Shown here: positions 57,504 through 64,000 of the stretch, piece by piece | Position numbering within the stretch: the stretch's first letter is position 1 | How the letters are laid out: each line of letters starts with the position of its first letter | IMG/VR virus record: IMGVR_UViG_3300031576_000030 | Span: 1 to 64,000 of that record | DNA from: a virus | Strand: one strand, 5' to 3' | Length of the DNA: 64,000 nucleotides | The notes under the pieces: generated by a model | What the model saw: the letters and a program-made list of their open reading frames with translations, nothing else | Database searches by the model: none | Told to the model about the DNA's origin: nothing | Made by a program: the position numbers and the translations under genes

Positions 57504-59725
57504 GGCAGTAATCTGTCAATGGCCGCTACGTTGGCATCGATCATCGCCGCATTGTCCTGGATCGCCTGTCGTCCCGCCTGGATGGAAGCCAAAAGTACAC
57601 GGATAGCCGCCACGTCGATCTCCCCCGGTGGCGGGGGCGGCGCGTCCACGTAGCGCGCCGTGACCAGATCGACAAAGAAATCGGTCTGCCCCGACCAATT
57701 TTTCTGGACGGCGATCTGCAACAGCAGTTCGCCATTGGCCGGGATGACCTGCCGTGCCACGAATAGGTTCCAGGGTCGGCTGGAGGTGGACACATCATGT
57801 GTCTGCACCATCTCGGCGTAGCGTCGCGAGTCTCTTATACCGCCTAACGATAACTCGGCCCGGAAGTGATCATCTTCCAGCGAGTCATTGGGCGGCGTGG
57901 GGCGGTCGGGTGACTCGCCGCAAATATAGGCCAGCGCTTCGACCGTGCGCCCGGGCGTACCGCGTATGACCTGCCTGAGTTCGGCGGAGAAGGCGATGGC
58001 CGCGAACATCTTGTAGACCAACTGGCCGTCCAGGATCAGGGCGCGCGAACCGTTGAGTTGCTCGCCCAGCCCCAATTGAGCGGCAAACTTATGCACGGCC
58101 TCGGCTGGCCCTCCGGCAATGGCTGGGACGATGTTGCCCTCCTGCATCTTCGTCGGGAAGTACATCGCCGCGCCCGAGGGGGTCAGCACGAGCGTCCACG
58201 AGACAGGCTCTTGGTTGCCATCGGATCGTGTGACCCAGTTGGTATTCTCAAAACCACCGTTAGCGACCAGACCGTAGTTACCGGGCGAGGGCGGCGCGGG
58301 AGGCGGGGGGATCACATCCACCGGCGCTAGAAAATCGGCGCTGACCCAACCCCTCACGCCCACGTCAAACAAGACCTCGTACCACAGTCCAGTCGATACA
58401 TCGGGTTGGTAGCGCGGGTACTCGCGCAGACAAATGCCGCGCTCGTTGAGGTTCAACGTGGTGAGGATGTTGCCCATCACATCCGAGCGAACATTGACCA
58501 TCTGCGCATTGGCCGTCTGCACCCGGTCGTCCAGGCCAAACGGTATCTGGCCGGGCGCGATGGCACAGGGCGGGACGCCGACGTGGATGTTCGGGGCCAC
58601 CACACGGTTGTCCACCAGCACCAGGTTCGGCGCGTCGCAGCGCGCCCAACCCGCCGCTTGAAACACGTTGCCCTGCACCGAGGTATCGCCGATGCGGTAG
58701 TGCCAACGCATCCCGTCCCACCAGGCGGCCAGGATGTTGAAGAAGTTTTGCCATTCGCCCAGGATGTTGTACTTCTGACTGCCATTGGGCTGGTCGTAGA
58801 TGTTTACTGCTAGGTGCCGCTCAGCATACAACCAACCAAATTCCTTGCCCGCTGGCGGGTAGACGGTGCCATTGGGATCAGCCATGTTGCCCTCCGCATT
58901 GAAGTAGTCAATCAAATACTGCATCACCCGCGTCCCGGCGATATCAAACGGTGCCCAGGCCACGCTGTTATTCGTACCCTCTGTGAACACAGTAAAGAGC
59001 AGCAGATAGGGATCGGCCTGCACTTCGACATCATACTCGCGCATAATGTCGAAATAAGCCAGGTCGGGGTCGGCATATTGTTCGCGCCAGCGGCTGTCGC
59101 GGAAGCGGCCCAACGCCCCGTCCAATCCCCATTCAGTGATGACCAATCGGGGCTGCGCGTCTATCGGAAGCCAGGCGTACACCGCCCGGTGGCGTAGCAT
59201 ATTGTAGATGTCGTGCGGATTGTATTCGTAGGCATGCATCCCCAGGAGATGCCCGTTCGTTCGGGCGTAGCGTAGCATGGGCAAAAGCGCCGTCCAGATT
59301 GCTGTGCCGCCCACATCCGATACTGGGCGCGAGGGACGACCTGTGCCGAAGCAGCCGATGACGCATCGGTAGCCACGCGCCTCCATGAGCCGCATACGTT
59401 CGATCTCAAAACGCGAGAACCAGGCGGCTTGCTCTGGATTCTCGCAGTTGTTCTCGTTCGGCCCCTCGATGAAAGCCGTCTGGGGGACGAATTGGATATG
59501 CGGCCACTGGAGCGCCACCCAGGCCCGCGCGCTGCCCTCGGGATCGCCATTGCCCATCTGATCATTCACATTGTCGGGGAGTTCGACCCAACGCCAGATG
59601 GCAAGGAAGCCTGTCGGCAGGTTGGTGGGGGGATCGCTATTCACCCACTTTCCGCCACGCATGCCCGCATCGATCAGAAATTGCGACGGCCCGCGTCCCA
59701 GGCCGTGCGTGCCGAGTTTAATCAT
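57500..59725 (-). CDS. Clan-A glycoside hydrolase, SH3-like and binding domains
   Basis: 741 residues from the ATG at 59725. The N-terminal TIM barrel (1-300) has FIEGPNENNCEN (NE, the acid/base) and RLVITEWGLDG (nucleophile Glu), the two-Glu pattern of retaining clan-A enzymes. Residues about 410-470 read as an SH3-like domain (MVNVRSDVMGNILTTL.LNERG), then about 480-640 a jelly-roll (GLVANGGFENTN..) suggests carbohydrate binding. It may digest the cell envelope at entry or lysis. Pro-rich linkers lie between domains. Confidence 0.7.
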   Translation of the reverse strand: MIKLGTHGLGRGPSQFLIDAGMRGGKWVNSDPPTNLPTGFLAIWRWVELPDNVNDQMGNGDPEGSARAWVALQWPHIQFVPQTAFIEGPNENNCENPEQAAWFSRFEIERMRLMEARGYRCVIGCFGTGRPSRPVSDVGGTAIWTALLPMLRYARTNGHLLGMHAYEYNPHDIYNMLRHRAVYAWLPIDAQPRLVITEWGLDGALGRFRDSRWREQYADPDLAYFDIMREYDVEVQADPYLLLFTVFTEGTNNSVAWAPFDIAGTRVMQYLIDYFNAEGNMADPNGTVYPPAGKEFGWLYAERHLAVNIYDQPNGSQKYNILGEWQNFFNILAAWWDGMRWHYRIGDTSVQGNVFQAAGWARCDAPNLVLVDNRVVAPNIHVGVPPCAIAPGQIPFGLDDRVQTANAQMVNVRSDVMGNILTTLNLNERGICLREYPRYQPDVSTGLWYEVLFDVGVRGWVSADFLAPVDVIPPPPAPPSPGNYGLVANGGFENTNWVTRSDGNQEPVSWTLVLTPSGAAMYFPTKMQEGNIVPAIAGGPAEAVHKFAAQLGLGEQLNGSRALILDGQLVYKMFAAIAFSAELRQVIRGTPGRTVEALAYICGESPDRPTPPNDSLEDDHFRAELSLGGIRDSRRYAEMVQTHDVSTSSRPWNLFVARQVIPANGELLLQIAVQKNWSGQTDFFVDLVTARYVDAPPPPPGEIDVAAIRVLLASIQAGRQAIQDNAAMIDANVAAIDRLLP

Positions 59726-60095
59726 CCTGTTTCCCCAATCTCTGATACAAGCGCGCCAATTGATCGTCATACTCTTTCTGACGACGTTGAATCTCGTCGT
59801 AGCATTCTTGTAACCGATTCTCGGCTGCCCTGACCTGTTGACGCACTGTTTCTATATCCTGCTGATGATGGATTTTCTCGGCCTCGCCCTGATCACGTAC
59901 CTTTTTGATCTCAGCCTCCAATTCTGCTTGCCGCTCCCGCAGGCGCTCGTTTTCATCCGAGACTCCCTGGACGATGCGTTCCAAAGCCAGGAGTGGCGAC
60001 GGCGTGGCTTTCTTGCGCGCCGCGTAGATGATGGCGATGAAAGACAACACCCCGCTGGCAAACAAAAGCAATTGTCCCCACAAGGCTTCGCTCAT
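59718..60095 (-). CDS. Membrane protein with coiled coil (spanin or holin partner)
   Basis: 125 residues: an N-terminal membrane helix (LLLFASGVLSFIAIIYA, about 9-25) then a long coiled coil (about 45-115). The layout matches i-spanins or Rz-like proteins, though no outer-membrane partner is seen. Overlap with the upstream gene of 4 bases. Confidence 0.5.
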   Translation of the reverse strand: MSEALWGQLLLFASGVLSFIAIIYAARKKATPSPLLALERIVQGVSDENERLRERQAELEAEIKKVRDQGEAEKIHHQQDIETVRQQVRAAENRLQECYDEIQRRQKEYDDQLARLYQRLGKQDD

Positions 60096-60355
60096 ACGAC
60101 CCGCCTCCAGGAGATAACGGTCGACGCGCCAATCGAGATGACCAACAGAGCGATGGCCGGTCGGATGAGGATCACCCGCACATCCGGATCGTCAAAATTC
60201 AATAGGCTGAACTGCGTGGTGAAATACATCGTGGTCATCAAGATCAGCGGCGGCAGGGACGGCAGAAAACGGGTTGCGCCCGTCTTACGCCAATAAGCAA
60301 CAATCAGTCCAGCGACGGCGGCGCAGAGCACTGAAACCACCCAGGCCGGTATCAT
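60092..60355 (-). CDS. Small membrane protein, holin-like
   Basis: 87 residues from the ATG at 60355. Three hydrophobic segments (about 5-21, 30-48, 63-80). Size and place before the lysis enzymes suggest a holin. The ORF to 60409 lacks support. Confidence 0.5.
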   Translation of the reverse strand: MIPAWVVSVLCAAVAGLIVAYWRKTGATRFLPSLPPLILMTTMYFTTQFSLLNFDDPDVRVILIRPAIALLVISIGASTVISWRRVV

Positions 60356-60368
60356 CTCCCACCTCCTC

Positions 60369-61163
60369 TTACCACAACTCCGCCCCGCGATACGCCTCGG
60401 CCACTTCATGGCCTAGATACTTGGGCCACTGCGGCGCGACGGGTCGCACGCCAGGCCGGATGACATGCAGCCCTTCGATGCCGTAGACTCGGTCGTCCTC
60501 AATCGTCGGATTGATCACGCTCTCAAAGTCATGCTCAAAGGGTGTCTCACCCAAGAAACTGTAGATGCCACATAACGTCTGCGCCGCGTCCGCCGTCAGG
60601 CGCTCGAAGGGCACGAAGTGAATCTGCCGCCCCCAGCCTCGGGCCAGGGCATCTTTGATGCGATTGTAGGCGATGCCCAAGGGCTGGTCAGCGGCCACCC
60701 AGACCTTGCAGCGCTGCTCTACCGTCTGGAAATTCGCGTAGTTGTCCCGCTCCTGCGGCGTCTGCCGCAATCCGTTCTCGCGCCACAACCTCTCGAAGGA
60801 AGCCAGCACGTCGCGGATGTCGCGCACGGTGACGATCACCTTGGGCGGCCCGATCAGGGCGTCGATCATCTCCAGGTGGGCCAGCCATGCCCGCGACTTG
60901 TCCACCAGGATCGGCTTGGGCTGGTCGTCGTGGTAGTGTTCCAGGATGGCGCGCAGGGTGTTCTGGCGACGTTGATTGGAGAGTTCACCGCTGATGGCCC
61001 GGTGCTGCTCCAGGCCATCCCATTGATTGCGCAGTAGAAACATGACTTCGACCAAGCCCGAGGTCTCTGTCGCGTGAATGGCCGGGTTCTGGCTGAGGAG
61101 GGCGGCCAACAGGGTCGAGCCGGATCTAGGCAACCCTGATAGAAAGTATATTTTTCTACTCAT
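60369..61163 (-). CDS. Sulfotransferase
   Basis: 264 residues. IYFLSGLPRSGSTLLAALLS (about 5-24) is the PAPS 5'-phosphosulfate loop, and VTVRDIRDVLASFERLWR (about 111-128) the 3'-phosphate-binding region. It transfers sulfate from PAPS to a hydroxyl, probably of a sugar or a small molecule. It lies between a fibre-like gene and holin-like genes, and may modify a virion glycan or host surface. Confidence 0.75.
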   Translation of the reverse strand: MSRKIYFLSGLPRSGSTLLAALLSQNPAIHATETSGLVEVMFLLRNQWDGLEQHRAISGELSNQRRQNTLRAILEHYHDDQPKPILVDKSRAWLAHLEMIDALIGPPKVIVTVRDIRDVLASFERLWRENGLRQTPQERDNYANFQTVEQRCKVWVAADQPLGIAYNRIKDALARGWGRQIHFVPFERLTADAAQTLCGIYSFLGETPFEHDFESVINPTIEDDRVYGIEGLHVIRPGVRPVAPQWPKYLGHEVAEAYRGAELW

Positions 61164-62526
61164 CTTCGACCAGTATACCTCGGAAGTAGTACCGCCCCAG
61201 CATCGTCGTCGCCACCGCCGCCACCGTCACCCCGCCCAAGAGCGAGGTCTCGCCGTCCTCAGGCACCAGCGGCGTGTACTTTTGCCGCTTGGCCGCCGCC
61301 GTCAGCAGAGTCGTCGTCACCGCCGCCAGGTGCTTGGCGGGCGTGCCGGTGATGCCGAAGCGTACGGTGGGCTGTGTCGTCAGGGTTGTGACCACCGTGG
61401 CTATTATACCCATTTCGTCCCACCAGAACTTGCAGCCCACCGGCAGGGTCAAGGTCGTATCCGCCACTACCTTCAGATCGATCTCTTTGGACATCAAGAC
61501 CACGTTGACGCCGCAATAGTTCTGCAAGGCATTGGCCGCCGCCTCACCGTCGTCCTTGCGGTTGATGATCATGGCCGCGATATTGGCGGCTTGTTTGATT
61601 CGGCCTTTCGCGCTTTTGCCGATGGCTATGGCGTTCTGGGCACTGACGCTGGCAAAATTCCCCACGGCGACGCCTTGACTACCCGTCGAGGAGACGCTGG
61701 CATACGACCCAAGTACTGTACCCTCAATCGCATTCACCACCGCGCCCGCCCCTATCGCTACTGCATAACCCGCCAAGGCTGTCACGGCAGCGGTGTAGCC
61801 AGACGCCACCGAGCGCGGGCCGCTGACTTCCACCGTAGCGCCGAGGCCAACGGAATACACCCCCGCCGCGATGATGTTGGACCCGACGGCAACCGCCCTG
61901 GCTCCTGAGGCCACCCGTGTCACGCCCGCTGAACGGGTGGTCTGGATGTCCACCGCGTTTAGGCCGCGCGTGTTGCCGGTGAAGTCCTTGCCAATCAGCG
62001 CCGAGCCGCTGGTGGCCGGCACCCAGCGATGCAGCATGCCCGCAGGCGTCGTGGCCTTGGTCGAGATGACGCCCTCGTGCGTCTCCGGCACCGAGGCCAG
62101 GTCGGGTCCGCCCGCGCCACCGCCCGTGCCCGTCACCGGAAAGCCCCACAGCAGGGCTTCGGGCGCAGATCCGGAGGTCAGCACCTGGCCGAAGTCGCCC
62201 ACCCCGCGCGGTGGCGCGTGACTGACGGCGCGCTTGGCCGTTCCCGTCGCGGTGCGGAATAGATCGCGCACGGCTGCCGTGCCGGTGAGCAGAATCTTGG
62301 GGACGTATCCGGCGACGGCCACCAGGCCGCGCGCGTCGAGGGCGATGCCGTTCGGATCCATCACCACGCCCAGGCTATCGTCGGTGTAGGAGCCGCTGGT
62401 GGTGGTGTCGAAGGCCGTGGCGACGGTCGGGTCCCAGATCACCACGTCGCCCTGGGCCACGGCTGCGCTGGACTTGTTCTGCATCAGCAGGACAATCGTG
62501 CGATTGAGAGCGGTATTGTCAGGCAT
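61156..62526 (-). CDS. Tail fibre or adhesin with YadA-like head repeats
   Basis: 456 residues. The repeats SVASGYTAAVTALAGYAVAIGAGAVV (in part), GVAVGNFASVSAQNAIAIGKSAK and AVAVGSNIIAAG (about 220-310) fit the SVAIG..A....AIAIG pattern of trimeric autotransporter heads. The N-terminal domain (1-140) is a beta-rich structural part. Likely a trimeric receptor-binding fibre. It overlaps the sulfotransferase start by 8 bases. Confidence 0.6.
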   Translation of the reverse strand: MPDNTALNRTIVLLMQNKSSAAVAQGDVVIWDPTVATAFDTTTSGSYTDDSLGVVMDPNGIALDARGLVAVAGYVPKILLTGTAAVRDLFRTATGTAKRAVSHAPPRGVGDFGQVLTSGSAPEALLWGFPVTGTGGGAGGPDLASVPETHEGVISTKATTPAGMLHRWVPATSGSALIGKDFTGNTRGLNAVDIQTTRSAGVTRVASGARAVAVGSNIIAAGVYSVGLGATVEVSGPRSVASGYTAAVTALAGYAVAIGAGAVVNAIEGTVLGSYASVSSTGSQGVAVGNFASVSAQNAIAIGKSAKGRIKQAANIAAMIINRKDDGEAAANALQNYCGVNVVLMSKEIDLKVVADTTLTLPVGCKFWWDEMGIIATVVTTLTTQPTVRFGITGTPAKHLAAVTTTLLTAAAKRQKYTPLVPEDGETSLLGGVTVAAVATTMLGRYYFRGILVEDE

Positions 62527-62535
62527 GCTTCATCC

Positions 62536-63051
62536 CTATATCTGGGCCACCACGTATTGCGCCGTCAAGATGCTGCCCGCGCCCGGCGCGGCGTCGAATT
62601 CGATCTTGTCGCGGTCGACCGACAGGCCGACCGTGGCCGGATCCACCTCCAGGCCATCGTCGCTCACCCGATCCACGTACTCGGCAAAGTCGGGCAGGTC
62701 GTAGACCAGCGCCACGCCATCGGCGATCCAGCGCGTCAAGCCATGCAGGTGGCCCGCCGCGCCTCCGCCGGTCGCACCCGATTCCAAGTCCGCCAGCCGC
62801 GCGCGGATATGGTTCAGGTTGTCGACCAGACTGGGGCTGCCCGAGGTCGCCGAACTCGCCAACTCGGTCGTGTCGTATGTCACCCGCGACTGGATGAGTT
62901 GTCCGATGAATCCGCCCGGCGGTGTACCCGTGCCGCCGCTGGATCCCTGGCTGCCGCCCAGGTAGATGGGCGAGACCGACCAGCGCACGCGGTAGGCCTC
63001 CAATATCTCGATCAGCGTGTTGGGGAACTCTACGACGCGGTTGAGGGACAT
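62536..63051 (-). CDS. Structural protein of the fibre region
   Basis: 171 residues with a Gly/Ser-rich N-terminal loop (GGSQGSSGGTGTPPGG, about 32-47) and a coiled part around 80. The FEV-type ending YVVAQI has beta character. Position between a partial virion protein and the fibre suggests a baseplate or fibre-joining protein. Confidence 0.5.
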   Translation of the reverse strand: MSLNRVVEFPNTLIEILEAYRVRWSVSPIYLGGSQGSSGGTGTPPGGFIGQLIQSRVTYDTTELASSATSGSPSLVDNLNHIRARLADLESGATGGGAAGHLHGLTRWIADGVALVYDLPDFAEYVDRVSDDGLEVDPATVGLSVDRDKIEFDAAPGAGSILTAQYVVAQI

Positions 63052-63054
63052 GGC

Positions 63055-64000
63055 TCATAGGTTGACATAACATGGTTCTCGGAACCAACAGTCACCGAAG
63101 TTGAACGTACCGCCACATCGCGGCCCGATGTCAAACGCTCTCAGGTTCACCCCGGCGGAGGCGGTAGCCACGCTCTGCCAGGAGAGGCCTGCATCCCGGC
63201 TGCGGACGACGACCCGGCCTGATCCGCCGTATCCGGTGACGAGGGCATAGGTCTCATGCCCCACGCCCGCGTCCCCGGCCACATAAGTGTTGGCGACGAC
63301 CTCCAACCAAAAGACGTTGCCAGTGATGGGCGTGGGCATCGTGACATCGGAGAACGTTCCCCAGGCGTCCGTGGTGCGGTGCGCCTTTCCAGTACCCGGA
63401 TGGTTTCGCATCATGATGAGTTTGTCCGCGACGCTGACGGAGATTGCCCCATCACGCAGCCAGCGTTCGGTAGTTCCGGTGGGCGGGCAGGGCGTGCTCG
63501 TCTCGGAACGGATGTCGGGCAACCGCACGCCTTGATCGAGAGAAACGCCAAACGCCGCCAAGATGGACTTGTTCCAAACGCCGGTGCTATGGGTGTGGGC
63601 ATACAGCAGATCGTCATAGGATTCGGGATCGACGTTCCCGCCCAACCAAGCGACCATCGGGCCGAAAGAACTGGGGATGAACTTGTCCGATCCCGTGACG
63701 AAGCACAACGAATCTCCATGCGTCAGTGTCTGCCCCAACCAACAAGGGAAGATCTGACCCGTCACAAGATGAATGGCGTACACGGCTCCGCGGTGCTGGG
63801 TAGAATCCGCCTTTTCGTACTCGACGGCGATGAAGACGCAGGGATGCGCGCCAGGGTAACGCCCTAAGTCCGACGCCTGATTGCCGAATAAGTTTGTTTT
63901 GCAGATGCCCTGGATAAATGGCAGGCTACCGTCTGGGCCATCGGCGGGTGTGATCTCGGTCGATACGCCCGCATTGTAAAAATACCAGTGTGGCCTATCC
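63055..64000 (-). CDS. Virion protein, partial (continues past right edge)
   Basis: At least 315 residues; the frame remains open to 64000, so the apparent GTG start at 63783 is probably not the real one. The part VWNKSILAAFGVSLDQGVRLPD.. and SRDAGLSWQSV (BNR-type motif, SxDxGxxW, about residue 200 of the short frame) suggests a beta-propeller segment common in phage receptor-binding or glycan-binding proteins. Coupled to the next gene by a 3-base gap. Confidence 0.55.
   Translation of the reverse strand, partial: DRPHWYFYNAGVSTEITPADGPDGSLPFIQGICKTNLFGNQASDLGRYPGAHPCVFIAVEYEKADSTQHRGAVYAIHLVTGQIFPCWLGQTLTHGDSLCFVTGSDKFIPSSFGPMVAWLGGNVDPESYDDLLYAHTHSTGVWNKSILAAFGVSLDQGVRLPDIRSETSTPCPPTGTTERWLRDGAISVSVADKLIMMRNHPGTGKAHRTTDAWGTFSDVTMPTPITGNVFWLEVVANTYVAGDAGVGHETYALVTGYGGSGRVVVRSRDAGLSWQSVATASAGVNLRAFDIGPRCGGTFNFGDCWFREPCYVNL

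Noticed and set aside
1-64000. CRISPR array, tRNA or insertion sequence
   Set aside because: I saw no repeat-spacer pattern, no tRNA T-loop with acceptor ending and no transposase; eye scanning may miss a tRNA.

Overview
The window is about 64 kb of a tailed bacteriophage genome (Caudoviricetes; Myo- or siphovirus cannot be decided because no tape measure or baseplate gene is in view). No integrase or repressor is recognisable. The host cannot be read directly. A Pro/Thr-rich linker of the TPTPTVTV type on an anchored protein (888-2267), a small protein of a type I associate with Anaerolineae (48997-49209) and a clan-A glycosidase with an SH3-like part hint at Chloroflexota. Consensus TTGACA/TATAAT-like promoters fit an ordinary bacterial sigma-70 host. 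The genome is larger than this window, since tail genes run off both edges.

Two transcription arms diverge from a promoter hub at 26542-26698. The leftward (minus) late arm runs from 26533 to the left edge: terminase small and large subunits, a portal fused to a minor-head-like tail, a 10.5-kb island of glycosyltransferases and methyltransferases (11061-21563), then protease/scaffold, decoration protein, major capsid protein, connector and neck genes, tail tube and further structural genes. The minus genes at 55645-64000 (fibre, sulfotransferase, glycosidase, M23 endolysin, holin-like proteins) are probably the distal end of the same late arm if the genome is circular or permuted. Homing-type endonucleases (LAGLIDADG, HNH, HNH-AP2) invade the late arm, two of them on the opposite strand with their own strong promoters.

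The rightward early arm (26831-55599) carries a Toprim primase, a DnaB-like helicase, five DNA methyltransferases, an HNH protein, a DUF1064 endonuclease-like protein, a half-size sliding-clamp-like protein, a DUF932 protein, a SNF2-like helicase split into two genes, a putative annealing protein, a HerA-like ATPase, and many small overlapping ATGA-coupled genes. No DNA polymerase is seen. Two minus-strand genes (39031-39858) interrupt this arm and are flanked by the two most structured non-coding regions of the window (38742-39030 and 39859-40368), which are candidates for the origin and a regulatory switch.

The strongest unexplained signals are: two, perhaps three, copies of a structured RNA element (33677-33860, 48670-48790, and a weaker one at 27930-28010); the helicase split by an 833-bp block of small genes; a zinc-ribbon reading frame with no start codon directly behind a UGA (53264-53431); an HNH gene interrupted by one in-frame UGA (14325-14327); a 17-bp perfect inverted repeat containing two CCTGTACAGG palindromes next to the portal start codon; and a late promoter that places the transcription start almost on the start codon of the terminase gene. 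All functional calls rest on reading motifs by eye, without database searches.
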